Part shown: positions 12,859-30,382 of the stretch, one piece after another
Layout of the letters: every line of letters begins with the position of its first letter
How positions within the stretch are numbered: position 1 is the first letter of the stretch
Source of the DNA: Citrus sinensis
Lineage: Eukaryota > Streptophyta > Magnoliopsida > Sapindales > Rutaceae
DNA length: 64,000 nucleotides
Direction of reading: 5' to 3'
Assembly: GCF_022201045.2 (NCBI RefSeq)
Contig: NC_068556.1
Span: 3,450,001-3,514,000, forward strand
Program-made: the position numbers and the translations under genes
Notes under the pieces: generated by a model
The model's input: the letters and a program-made list of their open reading frames with translations, nothing else
Told to the model about the DNA's origin: nothing
The model's database searches: none

Positions 12859-13415
12859 GGGAAATTTTTAATTTATCCCTAAATAAATTGATATTTTGTA
12901 CTGTGTCCCCAATAAATTTGACTTGTTGCACCGTGTTTCTAATTCCGTTATTTTCTCAGTTAAATTTAACGGTGGAGGGGTAAAATTGGAAGTTCACTCT
13001 TTAAATTAATTTTAATGGGAATTCTCTTTATTGCAATTGAAATAAAAATCTTTAAAAAATTAAAGAAAAAATAATAGTGATGACAAATGTACATGTAATA
13101 AGATATTTTTATTATTGCAATTGAAATAAAAATCTTTAAAAAATTAAAAGAAAAATAATAGTGGTGACAATGTACATGTAACAAGAAATTTTTTTTATTG
13201 CAATTGAAAAAAAAAAGCCTTAAAAAATTAAATGAACTAAAAATTTTGTTTTTTTTCATATAGAGGGGCATTTTTGTCATTCAATCAAAAATTAGATGGA
13301 GCCGTTAGAAATAATTGAAAAATTAACGGAATTGAGGGCACAGTGCAACACGTCAATTTTTTTGAGTGTGCGGTACAAAATATCAATTTATTTAAGAGTA
13401 GGTTAAAAATTTCCC
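12859..13415. mobile_element. MULE-type MITE with internal tandem repeats
   Basis: There are long terminal inverted repeats of about 110 bp. The left begins GGGAAATTTTTAATTTA and the right, inverted, begins GGGAAATTTTTAACCTA. Both continue through AAATAAATTGATATTTTGTAC and on to the GTTGCAC...GTG region. The interior (about 13018-13225) holds three tandem copies of a unit of roughly 85 bp starting TTATTGCAATTGAAATAAAAATC and including GTGACAA(A)TGTACATGTAA. The flanks are A-runs, so the target duplication cannot be sized. There is no coding capacity. Confidence 0.75.
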
Positions 13416-13468
13416 AAAAAAAAAAAGAAAAAGCCTACCGTGATGCTAGATATGGCACTGGTATTTTG

Positions 13469-13717
13469 TTAAGTTTCTGATGTTACGGAGTAAACCACGT
13501 CAAATTCTGGTCCCTTCTCAATGGTAACAACAAGAGATCTATTTCCAGAGAGATTCTGAGAGTTGTGGCTGTCCAAAATATAAGCTACAGCCATTGAGTG
13601 TATACGATTATTTCTTTCGATCATCTCGGTATATTCCACAACGAGCGTGGGAAGCCTTGATGCCAGAATAGATAGCAATTGGGATATATACCGCATATAG
13701 ACAATTAGTAGTAGCAT
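13469..13717 (-). other. Unassigned 82-codon reading frame
   Basis: An open frame downstream of the SHH1-like gene, on the same strand. It looks more protein-like than most intergenic frames (mixed charged and hydrophobic residues, ends YSVTSET) but I recognise no family and see no clear splice signals linking it to the neighbour. It may be a relic exon or chance. Confidence 0.2.
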
Positions 13718-13849
13718 GTGGTTAAGGTTTTTACATCCATAATGTCCGCGTTAATAGACATTAGACTATCAGTCGATATTCCTACTAGCTCAATACAATA
13801 AGACAAAAATGTGAGCTGTAGATTAAATCTCGTGCATTGCATCAATGAT

Positions 13850-16732
13850 CTAAAACGTTGGCCTGCAACATAATCTCCTCAAACGAACTCTCTCCTGGAT
13901 AAAAGAAAACCAATCAGTGGACAACCTAATAACCATTCAATATTGACAATGAAAAATGTTAAAGCAGTACTTGCCTCAGTATTGTCATGATTATATCGAA
14001 CTAAAAACAGGCACCTGCATCCCCTAATATCATGCATTCTTCTATGAATTTCTGCTATGTGAGCATCATAATGGATGCCTTGATCTCTCCTTTCCTGACA
14101 TTTAAATAAGACAAACTAAGTTTAAGATGAAATGGCAGATACTGAGAAAAGTTCTGATATTGTTTCCAAGAAAGCAACGAGTTTAAAATCACCTGGAAGC
14201 AAAGTACATGACCTCCAACCTTCAACTTATGGCAATCTGAAGGCTCCAAAGGGACAGAGCGTTCTCGCACCGCATTTTTTACATTAACCCATTCATCTTC
14301 GTCCGCCCCAAATCCCACAAATCTAACACGAACTTCCTTTAATAAATTAGAAATTTTATCAATTGAATTATGAAACAGAGACAACAAAATAGACTGGTTT
14401 ATTGATAATCACATACATGATGGTCAATACCACCTAATTACCGCTTTATTTGTACAGAAAGAATTTAGTCTAGGAGCCTGCCCCTTTTAAATATTATAGC
14501 CATAGTCACAAGAATATTTAACATCAGTTAAAAAAATCAGTACTACTCTATAGAGTAAAGCAAATTGTTACGAGCTAAATACTTACAGCTTCGCCACAAT
14601 CAAGAAACCTGTGAGCTAGAAACATATCAACATCATACCTGCACATCCAAACATAATTATTCAATGTTTAAGCTTTAAAGCCTATATATCAATCAATACG
14701 TGTAACTACTTTCAGTTTATCGAAACTTAATTCTAAAATGAAGCAAGCCAGCTATCTGTGAATTTTCTGAAGGTTGCAATTAATAATGCAGCTGTTGATG
14801 ATCTAGGGTCAGAGACTGGAACTTCCAATGACATCATATATGTCCACCTCTTGGGCTTGCTACATCAATGTTTAAATTGTACTTATTTTGGTAAAATGTA
14901 AAACCTTCAACCAATAGATAGCATTCTGTTGGTACGCTATGATGAGTAAACTACAATTGAAATAAACACACACACACACACACAGAAAGAGAGATAGAGA
15001 GAGATTAGATGAAACCACATCTCAAAGTCAAAACATGATATTTTGGTTTCTCGGTGCCAAAAAAAAGTTATTTCAATATATGGCAATTTGTTTAACATTT
15101 TACTTGCATAAGCATTTTCCTCTTTCAATATTTCTCATTAATTTATGTACATTCAACCACAATGATGGAAAAACATAATGCTTATGCCCCATCTTGCAGT
15201 TGTTACCTACAGCATTATGCGATCGCCTTAAATTGCAAATTTTTCTGATATCAAAAGATGCTAGAGGCCTTCCAACCTGGATGCACTTAAACATTCAAGT
15301 AATGATTCAAACCTTTCTTGCTTATTATATGTAAGCTTACCATGCCCCATCTTTCGATGATCTAGCTTCAAATTCCATTTCTGATACATCTGGAACCTTT
15401 TCTCCTGGTTATGAAAAAAAAAAAAAATTAATTAATTACTAGTGATCAGGAAATAAATTCCCAAATAAAAAAATCAAGTAACAATTACAAGTGTTCAGCA
15501 GTTAGCTATTGAGCAATTCAAAAATTAAAATACTACAAATATGAAAAATGAAAAAAAAAATCCAATATTCTGCGGTTTCAGTAATCGAATTAAGAGAAGA
15601 AGCACCTCTAGGCTCTTGAGAACTTCCATGTTCCTTAATTGGAGGGCAAGCATCCGGGAGATCAGATCCTTTTTTTGACTCATTAGTTGATGAGGTAACT
15701 TTGGTTGGTCTGTCTTGTTGCCTACTTTGGAACCAACTTTGTACCTAGGACACAATCATATTAATAAAAGAATGGAAAAAATACAGACATTATAGCTCAT
15801 TCCAAATGGCAGGACAAGACAGGAGGATTAATGAAAGCACATTAGAGGAAAGAAGAAAAAATCGATTGTAGCAGATGTTTAAGTACCTCAGTCCATTTAA
15901 CAACAGGTTTCCCAGCTCGACCAGCAGAGCAACTGCAATGAGATAACATCCCAAAACGAAAAGGGTTAGTGCCAAAACCTACCACTCCCACAGAGTTGTG
16001 TACGTATCTATTTCCCAATCCAAATAATTTGATAGCACAAAACCAAATACATATATACATGAAGCATAACTCACCTGAAACTTTTTGCAATCTTTTGACA
16101 AAATTCCTTGCTAAGCAAGTCATCTTTCGATTCCATGAACAATTTCTCCATCTTCTCAAGCTATTTGTGAGGAATGACACAAAATCAGGTGCTCATCATA
16201 AAACAATGGCACAAAGAAAAAAGGCCATAAATATCGATAATTAAGATCACAATTTCAATAAAAGCAGGGCTAGACAAGATTGTGTGTGATAGGACATAAA
16301 TCGACTTCTTATGGAAAAAAATTGTTAAAGCTTTAAGATAATAAACAGGAAATGACTTAATACAAATCGTACACGGCACACAATCAAATGAATTATCCAC
16401 GCGCTAATGAACCAAACTGATACAAACCCAAAAGAATGCAATGATTAAAGAGAACTAAAAATTCATACTTGCCAAAGAATTACCAATATTCTTGTTTAAA
16501 AAAATAAATAAATAAACAAACCAGCACTCCCACATTTCAGCTATGTTTCTTTTTCCAAAACGAAAAGAACAAAAATTAAGCAGAGGAAGTGAAGCAGCAT
16601 TTTCTGAAAATCAAGTGCATTTGCAAATAATACCAAAAATTGATCAATACCCAGATAAAAAGATCGCATTTTTACCTCAGTTTTAGTAAAGCCTGTAAAA
16701 ACCGACCTCTGTCTTGGACGGAGACGATCCAT
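13850..16732 (-). CDS. SHH1: SAWADEE homeodomain protein, SHH1/DTF1-like
   Basis: SHH1 binds histone H3 tails methylated at Lys9 and unmethylated at Lys4, and brings RNA polymerase IV to RNA-directed DNA methylation loci. I read nine exons on the minus strand: 16676-16732, 16075-16160, 15887-15932, 15606-15744, 15341-15404, 14587-14638, 14193-14336, 13975-14094 and 13850-13894. The total is 753 bp, exactly 250 aa plus stop. Residues 1-80 form the divergent homeodomain: it begins MDRLRPRQRSVFTGF and ends with the WFQ recognition helix. A polar linker follows. The SAWADEE fold starts near VSEMEFEARSSKDGAWYDV, contains RFVGFGADEDEW and GGHVLCFQ, and ends with the Cys-rich GCRC...LCCRP zinc region. 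The 250-aa length matches SHH1 better than the longer SHH2. The last intron uses a GC donor (GAG|GCAAGT). An ATG two codons upstream (16738) is in frame and could be the true start. Confidence 0.88.
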
Positions 16733-16739
16733 AATCAAA

Positions 16740-18738
16740 CTTTTTTCAAACTAAAACCCTAACTTTTACTTAACTTTTATTTTATTTTTTATTTTGGGAG
16801 ATAAATGATGGTTGAACAATCACTAAATTGTGATTGAATTGGGAACCCTAGAATCAAAAGTTTACAGCTTTTTATTTTTATATTTTATTTTTTCCAATTT
16901 GGGGAGAAACCGAAATGGAATTTTAACTTTAAAAGCTTAAAACGGGAGGTGGTTCTGTGTTCAAAAGCTTCTACTTTTCAAGCGTCCTCTTCTCTCCTTT
17001 TGGTTTTTACACCGATTATTCACAAATAAATAACATAAAAAAATTCAAAATTTGTTATAATATTAATGCAGGAAGTATTAGCCGAAATGTAATATTAACA
17101 GGAGATTGATTATGTCACAATTCTTATACAATCGTTTGATGAAAATCTAACGGTTGTAAGATTATAAGATAATAAAATCATGTTATTTTTACAATTGTTA
17201 AATTTTTATCTAACGACTGTGGAAAAATTATGTATCTTACATGATCGTATAAGATAACAAAAGTCATATTAATAAACTAGAAAGGAGCTTAATGATATTC
17301 ATTAAAATTGTAGAGAGCTTCTGCAGTTAACTTTGATTTTCTAAATTTAAAATAAAAAAAAACAAGTGGTCACTTGTCACATATATAGATAGAGGGGTGG
17401 GCATTTCGGTTTTTGCTTAGATTTTTCTGGTTTTTGGTTCGGTTTGCAACCCATTCGGATTTAAGAATTCAACCCAAATGGGTTTTAAAATTTATTTTGG
17501 TTCGGTTCAGTATGATTCGTATGTGAATTTCAGTTCAATTTTGGGTTGTTAATTCGGGTTTAAATACAGTTTGGGTTATTAAGTCAGGTCGATCATTAAT
17601 CCAAGTTACAAAAACAATGTAAATTATTATCTCAAAAATCATAATCATATGAGAAGGCCTTATGAGCCCAATTATGATACAAAAGCAATGTAAGCAACAT
17701 TAACTTTATATATTACCATTGGAATGTCTACTTTTGAAGATAATTTACAGGTGTTCTGAATGTGATGAATGATAAACCGCAACTATACACATTCTCGACT
17801 TGCTTCATGCAGTGTAAAGATTTCAGAGTGATTCAAGGATGTAGCTATAAGAGTCTAGTTCACAAACTTCTAAGAAATCATTGTGCCATTAAAAGTAGAA
17901 ACATATCTCATCTGCAAGTAAACTTACGAGGATCGAACAAATAACCTGCATCAACCTAACCAACAAGACCTATGCTTTTGGTTAGTTCATTAGAACAAAA
18001 TAAATCTAAATCAATAGTCCCACGAAGATAACAGAAAATGTGTTTGATGCCATTCCAGTGTTGTCTATTGGTTTAGAACTAAATGTATCTAATAAGTTTA
18101 TTGAAAATGTCATGTCTAGTCTAGTACATTGGGCTAAATATATTAAAGCACCTATGACAGTCAATTATGGCTCTTCAAGAGCTAGTACATGTTCATTATC
18201 CTTTTTAGATATGTTAACTGAGGAAGATCATGGCTTTCACGCGATCTTCAATGGATGTTGCTAAGCTTGATCCATGACAAGTAGTTTTTGCCAGAAATAT
18301 CGAGGACTTCAAATTTGAGCTTTGTTAAATTAGCCATCTTCAGGTTCTTAGGATGGATGAGTTTTTAAATAAAGTCTTCACATATCTTTAAAATTATTCA
18401 AAGTTATAAATTTCTAAAGTTAAAAACTTCAGTCTTCTATTCTTGTTGTCTTTTGTCTTCAGTTGCTTCTTCAAATCTTGTAATCTTGCCTTTTGATTCT
18501 TGATATTCAATCTTCTTTTCTTTTGGCTTTGGTTGTGATGTTAGCAATAAAATAAATAAGATCAACGTAATAACTAACCTTATTTTTATTGTGGGAGATT
18601 CAAATTGATTATAGTCACAAAGCATAACTATAAGGATAGTTATATTAATTTAAAGAGATAAAATAAAACAATGAGGATAAGATACTTCTTGTACTAAAGT
18701 GATAGTCATGCTAATAATGTGTTATAGAGCGATAATCG
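16740..18738. other. Promoter of SHH1-like gene, then gene-free repeats
   Basis: The first 250 bases are the minus-strand promoter. About 17062-17395 is one copy of a diverged direct repeat whose partner is at 18739-19290. Around 17394-17590 is the end of a GGGTGGGCATTTCGG-type transposon with repeated TTCGGTTTGG motifs; I could not find its other end. Frames at 17762-17944 and 18040-18264 resemble no protein I know. Confidence 0.45.
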
Positions 18739-18809
18739 TGCTTATTAATGCAGGAACTATTAACCAAAATGTAATTTTAATAAACTAAATAAGAGCTTAA
18801 TGATATTAA

Positions 18810-19186
18810 GGCTCCGTTTGGTATAGCTTTGGAATATAACTCATTTAGATAAAACTTTTGTTAGTAAAGATTTTATAAATAGAGTTTTTACTTAAAAAAT
18901 TTTAGTTGTTTGGTTGTCAATGAAAACTTTTATTAACAATTATAAAATTACTCTAATAGCAAGTTTTTTTAAGTTATGTTATAAAATGAATAAAATAATA
19001 TTGATAAACAAATAAATAAATGATATTTTAAAAATCCAAAATATGAGTTTTTGCTAGTAAAGGCAAAATACTTTATTTAATTTTCAAAGGCTCTACTAAA
19101 AAATAATAATAAAATTTTGATAAAAATTTATGGTATTAAATAAACACTTATTACTATTAGATAAGTTATATCAAATAAACACTAAC
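18810..19186. mobile_element. Tourist-like MITE with TAA target duplication
   Basis: The left end is GGCTCCGTTTGGTAT, the right end (inverted) GTTAGTGTTTATTTGATAT. The ends are flanked by TAA on both sides (18807-18809 and 19187-19189), the PIF/Harbinger signature. The host sequence on either side (CTTAATGATAT...AAAATGTAGAG) matches an uninterrupted paralogous copy near 17280-17312, which acts as an empty site. No coding capacity. Confidence 0.65.
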
Positions 19187-19189
19187 TAA

Positions 19190-20077
19190 AAATGTAGAGA
19201 CTAGAGAGCTTTGGCTTTTTTCTTTTTATTCTGAATATGAAAAAAAACAATTAAACAATTAAACAAGTGATCGTTATATATGTGTGTGGTGTGCGTGTGT
19301 GTAGTAGTTTCACATTTATTTTCCGAGTGTCAAAAGTTTAACAACTGATATTTTAGAGAGTAGACACGTGGTGGAAATGTGCCGCTTCTACAACAAAAAT
19401 TAAAACAGTTGTAATGTTAAGAAAATAAACATATGTATTAAAAACAAAAACAAAAACAAAATGAACATAAAGTGTTGTCGTTTCATGGTGCATTGGGCCG
19501 TTTACGTTCTGGTTGTGGTCGCTGTTTATTGCGCCTTGGTGCTAATATTGTGCCGTTCTAATCTAGAGTGGGTTGAAAACGGGCGGTTTTGTGTTGAGCC
19601 CAAGTTCATGGGTTTGACCCGAATTTGTACATTTTTAATCGCCTTTTGCTTTTTTAATATTTTTTTTTTTGTAATTTTTTTTGGCCTAATGTCAATTTAA
19701 TATCTTTTTCTCCACCTATGTTGGTGGGTTCGAACATTAAAACTAAATTTTACTAACTCTACTAGTTTATTTAGAAATAGGAAAATACTATCACTCTTTT
19801 TTGTAGTATTTTTTTAATTCTTAAACGTCACATTATTTTCAATAAATGACTATCTTTCTTTTTTTATAAATATTATATATATAATTCACTGCTATTTATA
19901 ATTAAAAATTGACCAAAATCATACTCAATTAGTCATATTATAACATAAGTTGAATGTTTAAAACTCAAGAAGTGTCAAAATCTGTCTTCAATTAATAATC
20001 AAAAAATAAAAATTGCTCGTAAAACACACCAACGATAGTTATTTCTTAAAATATATAAATGAAAATCATTAAAAAAA
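19190..20077. other. Gene-free AT-rich interval
   Basis: It begins with the rest of the duplicated repeat, then a TG microsatellite near 19279-19303 and an ACACGTGG G-box at about 19364-19371. The 79-codon frame at 19461-19700 is hydrophobic and T-rich and has no recognisable homology. I do not call it a gene. Confidence 0.4.
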
Positions 20078-20654
20078 AGTAAAAATTTGTTTAGTTCATA
20101 TATTTTGAGGTTAATGCCCATTTAGTTCATAAATTTTTAAAACTACTTCAAAACATCTCTATCATTAACCCCGAAATTACTTTTTGTTTCTTTTGGCTTA
20201 CTTTTACAATATTATCCTCTTATAATACTTTTTTTTGCACATTAATAAAAAATTTAAATTATTAATTTAACCCAAAAATAAAATCACAACAATAAGAATA
20301 TATATTAATTTTTGTTGGAGCTCACATATGTCCAAAAAAATTAATATTGTAAAGAAAATTAAATTACTGATTTTTTTGGACATTAATAAAAAATTAATAT
20401 ATTAAATCTTTAGTGGAATATTTTACAAAAATTAATATAAATTCTTTTTGTTTCTGTTTTATTTTTCTGATTAAATTTTTAATTTAATTTTTTTTGTTTT
20501 ATTAATGTAAAAAAAAACTAACATTATTGTAAGAGGGTAATATTGTAAAAGTAAGTCAAAAGAAATAAAAAATAATGGCATGGTGTCAATAATTTAAAAG
20601 CAGGGGCAAAATAGGAATTAACCTAAAATTATAGGGACTAAACGAGTTTTTACC
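20078..20654. mobile_element. Long-inverted-repeat MITE
   Basis: The ends are imperfect inverted repeats. The left runs AGTAAAAATTTGTTTAGTTCATA and then GAGGTTAATGCCCATTTAG. The right, inverted, runs GGTAAAAACTCGTTTAGTCCCTATA and then AGGTTAATTCCTATTTTG. TAAAAAAA flanks both sides (20070-20077 and 20655-20662), an 8-bp target duplication. A second inverted pair inside (AGTAAGTC/GACTTACTTTTACAATATTA) extends the fold-back. No coding capacity. Confidence 0.65.
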
Positions 20655-20662
20655 TAAAAAAA

Positions 20663-23600
20663 GAAGGAATTTATTATTGCTTTTTTTGAATTTTCAGTTT
20701 CATTTATAAAATCGGGATTCAGATTGTATATGATGTTATAAGAATTTTATTTAACTTTAGTTTAAGTAATATAGTCTGTAACTCAAGTAGATGAAAAAAT
20801 AGGACTTTTGAACGGTCCTACTATAACGTTGCATCTTAAACCTGCTATGTGTTGCAGGTGTAGCTTGATTGATTATGAATGTGGTTTGGACTTGTCGTTA
20901 TTTGATTTTTGATTAAAACATAGGAAATAAAGATTAATAAAAATATATCAATGCAGGCTTTGATAGATATTTTGATATATTTAAAAATATATCCTAAAAG
21001 TGGTCAATATATAAATGCATGTATAGTAGTCAACAAACTAAAAGAAATCTAATGCAGGTTTTGTTTGGTATTGACGCGCTATACTTTAGAGTTGTTGTAG
21101 AAAAAAAGATGTAATTATAAAATAAAAATTAATAATGTGTAGTAAATATAATTTTTAAATAATAATTTAAATAAAAATAGTGAAGATATTATAAGTTCAT
21201 TATCTTACAAACAACTAATATTTACCAAATATTTTAATATTATACTTTTTAAATTACAGTTGCTTAACCTACATATCAAGCAGGACGGTATAATATTTAG
21301 CTGTAGGAGATTTTAAGTTAAGGAAAGCAATGCATATACGTATATATCATAACCGATTTTCTATATTATTTAACTATACATGAATATGATTTGTCCGATT
21401 CGACAATAATGTTGCTGGCATGGAACGTGCAAAAGTGCTTAGGTTGTGTGGAGCATTATTATATATTCTAAGTATTATTACAATTACAATTATAGAGTAA
21501 TTATTACATATATAGAACATGCCATCACTAACTTTCCCAGCAATATGCATAACTTTTTCTTGCTTTTAACTCTTCGCACTCACAAGCCTCTCTTTAAAAA
21601 AAAAGAAAAAAAGAAAAAAGAAAACCATCTCACAATCCTCTGCTGTTTACAATCCCAACTTGAACTAATAGGTTAAATTAATAATTTTAATAAATTAATA
21701 CGATAATATCTTTATTGAAAGCACTTATATTATTTTGTGGTTCCATTCATATAATAAATTAATTTTGCTAGCATTACAAATACAACCAACTATGACATTT
21801 TATTAAAACAATATGACTCTATTCATAGACGTAGCAAAGATTTTGATCGAGTTGGGGCACATTTGAAATCACACGTGATTAGGTGCATGACTGCGTGCAT
21901 GGCAATCGCCCCACAACCCCCAAATGAGAGCTTACCACTCAAGTAGTGACTGCACACATTTGATTAGCACCCCATTTAGAATATAATACAATTTTAAAAA
22001 TTCAGATAGCAATACATAACATTGTAACTATAATATTCATTGATACTAAATTTACTCCAAACAATTGTTCTTGTGAAAGATTCATTGGCAAGATTTTATG
22101 TGTTGAAAATAATGTAAGACAGTTTTAATATCAATACAATGAAAAACATTTTTTTCAATGTACTTAATTTATTCTTAAAATCTTTTAATATAGCAAAAAT
22201 ATTCATATAATTGAAAACTAGAATTAACTAGACTTAGGGATCAATGTGGAAAGACTAAATAATTGAAGGAAAGTGTTTTTTATTTGTAGAAAATGGGATG
22301 AAATCCGCACGTTGACGGACATCAATGCTCTGATAGGCTACTCCATCACCAGCGTGACGATTGACGAATAAATAAAGAAAATGCTTTTGATTTAAAGCAT
22401 TGTAAAGAGACAAGAAAAACAAAAAGAGTAAAGTGAATCTCTTTTGGTTATTTTATTTTTTATTTTATTTTAACATAACAAAATGTAAAAATTAAAAACT
22501 TTGATTATATAAAATATTACCTAATATATTTATAATTATTCTTAATGGATTTGTATAATTTGTAAATATTACGTAATAAATTCATTATCAATACTATTAA
22601 ATATATAATTTTCTACATAAATAGTCAAACTATCATTCATTCATTCATCTTCCATCTGATTTTATATATAATTCTTCACGAATTTTATTGTTTAAAAATG
22701 TTCTATTGATTATTGCTGTGGAAACTAAAAATATTAATGCAATTTTTGAGAATGAAAAAATACTTTGGGCTGTGGGCTAATTATGAATTAAAGTATAATT
22801 TTTATAATAAAGTTAAAGTTTAAATTTTATGGATTATGAGTTTATGAATACTATTTTAATAGATTTAACGAGAGCTAATTCAAAATTCAAAATAATTTTT
22901 TCTTTTATTCTTAATTTTTTTGCTATCATTATCACTATTTTTATTATTTTTAAAATCAATTAGATGTGGCGAATTTTTTATTGGGAATCTTTATCAACAT
23001 GAGTGGAAGCTTATTTAGGAAAAATATTTGAGTATAATAATAAACGGGAATTGAGTTGGAAAATGATGTAATCTTGAAAATCATAGAGATGTACGTAGAT
23101 CATGTTCTTTCATCAATGTCCTTTTTTAAAATTTAAATAAAGTACATTTGTCTCTCGAATACAATTTTCAAATGATTCCATTTTAATTGGAATGGTTCAA
23201 ATATATATTCAAGAATTGATGGCTGAGGTCACCGCGTTCATACCTTTATCATATGTTAATCAAGTAATAGTATTGACTTGAAGATGAACATAGCGTTAAA
23301 TTAAAAGGCTTTAATTAATGAAAGTGGGGGAAAAAAAAGATTGCATGTTCAGATTAGTATAAGTTGTGGAAGGGCACGTAATTGCATGCAAATGGACCGT
23401 AAAATAATGAACAAAATAATTTTACATTCTTGGCCAATATATATATATATTTGACTTTCCAATAATTTAAGTGTATATATAAGGATTAAGGAAGAAATTA
23501 ATGCTTCAAGGTGACATATTGACAATTGGTTCGATTGAAATCGGAACAAGTTAACGCGTATAATTCAATTGCTATTTGATTTTGATGCATGTAACCATTG

Positions 23601-25400
23601 ACTTGTATATCTTGTTCCAGAAAAAAAATGTGAAAGTGCTTCCCGATTGAAAATATAAAAGTGCTTTTTGTTTCAGGTCCAGTCAAAAAGTCGTTAAGTT
23701 GATAGTTTATCAACAAGACGAGGTCTCCGATCTGTTCAAGTCTTTGTGTTCAGAGCGATCCCACCTTCACCAGTCGCCTCCACCGCCAGCCAACCTCCCT
23801 AATTGACCACAAACAAATTTGGAATATAACCAAAATAAATAAATAAATAAATAAAATATTTGTGAACTTTTTAAAATTTGATTCACCCTATTAATTTTTC
23901 ATTTTTAATAATTATTCAGTAAATTCTTATGATTATGTTAAGAGTTACTTTAAGGTGTAGTATGTTTTTATGATCGCACGATTCAATGGATAATATATTT
24001 TTTATAATTTATCATTTTAATCGTGTGATTACGAAGAAATATTATTTCTCCGAGCAACTTGAACATGGCCATTACCTTTCGTGTAACATGTCCAAAATCT
24101 ATATGGAGAAGCTGTTTCAAATTTTCGACCAAAAAAACAAAGTGAAGTCCGTGAGTTGTTTAAACAAGGCCTGGTACAGCACATACGGACAATAAAGTGG
24201 CGCGGATTTTCAATGAAAATATCCATCACTTATTATCAGGAAAAAGTGGCACAGGCATGAGCTGAGCCCACTTGAAAACAGATAATTGGAAACCAGTGGC
24301 TGAGAAATTTGTGAGATGTCAATGATGTCGATGCTCGGAGTAATTGAAAAATTCATCCGAAATTAATTGGGACCATTTCCTTTTCATCATTAACTTTGAT
24401 TGATAGATTCACATGTGGATGAACTTATATTATGCTCTGCTGCTGCTGCTGCTGCTGCCTCCCAACATATAATTAAATAAATTCTTTGATTTCCCTCACT
24501 CTTTTCTATCAATTTAGTTAGAATCAAATCACTTATATTCCTCCCAAAAATTAAAAAGAAAATCACTGATATTCAAGTTTCTTTTTTCTCTGTCAATGGC
24601 AAAGATTGCATCAGCACAATCTCTTCTTTGAATTCTATCTTGAATAATCATATCGTTGTTTACCTTTTTATATGGATAATTTATCAATTTCTTTCTTAAT
24701 AAATGGTTTCTACAAATTTATTTCTTTTTTAACACTAATACCATTAATTCTACCTTTTTAGAGAAAAAAAAATTATGGGTTCTATGATAATGGGGCTCAG
24801 TATATAATGCTTATTTAAAATATCAACTTGTTGATAATTTAGGTACTTCACAATGGTAATTTTAGTAATAAATGAGGTTAATTTATTTCTTTTTTAATTA
24901 TTGAATTGAAAGAAAAGGGGAAACAAAGTTTGAAATAACAGAGTTTCTAGAAATTCAACTCCCATTCTAAAGAAGAAGAAGAAGAAGAAGAAGAAGAAGA
25001 AGAAGAGTAATAATAAATATAATATTGCTTCAAGACAAGCCATGCCAGCTACCTTCTAAATCTATGGAGACACAGACAGACAGGTGGACCAACGGCTTCG
25101 GGCTTTCTCTCTTCGGAAAAAACGCGGAAAACATTTTTGTGTCAACTGTCGAGTCGTTACACATACGCAAACACAAACACATACACATACACATATACGC
25201 TTGCACCTTCCTCTTCAATTCCATCCAATACAAATGCTTTCAGTCAAAAGACACCCTTTTCTTCTGGTACCTACCATTAAACTGATCTAATCTATCTATT
25301 CCCACTTTGTTATTTTTTCATTTCATATTTGTTGAATATTATCCTATTAATATTTGTATTATTTCTTTTTTTTTCTTCGAAAAAATATTGTAATCAAATG
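20663..25400. other. Gene-free AT-rich interval
   Basis: No supportable gene in about 4.7 kb. Microsatellites include (CTG)n near 24437-24458, (GAA)n at about 24970-25005 and a CACACATA-type run near 25160-25200. The slightly GC-richer patch at 23740-23800 has no frame of note. The short frames here show no recognisable family and no splice structure. The distal part is the promoter of the malic-enzyme gene. Confidence 0.5.
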
Positions 25401-25432
25401 AACCCCATTGATTCTTTGAAATCCAATTTGTA

Positions 25433-25543
25433 CACGTGGGCAATGTATCTTATTCATTCCATTTGACAACGAACATTGGAAAAGGCCAACTCACCATATT
25501 AAAAAAAAAAAGAGACTTTTCTTACTTTTCGTTGCTTATAAAT
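25433..25543 (+). promoter_or_regulatory. G-box and TATA box upstream of the malic enzyme
   Basis: A perfect CACGTG G-box in the context TACACGTGGGC sits at 25433-25438, an ABRE-like arrangement bound by bZIP or bHLH factors in plants. A TATA box (TATAAAT) at 25537-25543 lies about 140 bp before the ATG. Together they suggest an ABA- or light-responsive promoter, which fits known NADP-malic enzymes; this is inference from motifs only. Confidence 0.45.
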
Positions 25544-25682
25544 GGTGGGTTCGGTTTCATTTTAGCAAAACATTAACCGTCGCAGAGTTATTTGCTTTCT
25601 GGTTTATTTTGCTTCCGCTTTGTGTTATTAGTCTTTGCAGAAACTATTGTTGGGTAGGGGGGAAAGAAGGGTTTTTGCTTTA

Positions 25683-30035
<4,353 letters not shown>

Positions 30036-30381
30036 ACTGAACTCCATGTGGAAGTGTGCGATTATAGTCTGCATTCTGCAATCTGCTGCGAACCTAGTTA
30101 TATTAATTTTTGTTCTTTTTAATATTTCTTTGTCGCCTGTTTATCAGTTTAAATTTAGTTTTCTATTTTGGTTTGTTTTAATCATGTAGAGGTTCTTAGC
30201 ATTGCTATCAGGAACCTCCTTTTTCTTTTTGTTCCTTTATTGATTGAAAATGATACCAACTTTCCTAGTTTCAGCAGAAATAAATTTCAACGGAACCACG
30301 AAATCTCCAATGAAATTTTTTTCACTGTGGCTACTTGCAGTAACTTTGGCCTTATGAAAATTGTGAATGAAATAGATTAAG
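30036..30381 (+). other. 3' UTR and flank of the malic enzyme
   Basis: T-rich sequence following the stop codon, with AATAA-like motifs near 30100 and 30280. No gene. It ends at the inverted-repeat element that follows. Confidence 0.5.
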
Positions 30382-30382
30382 A

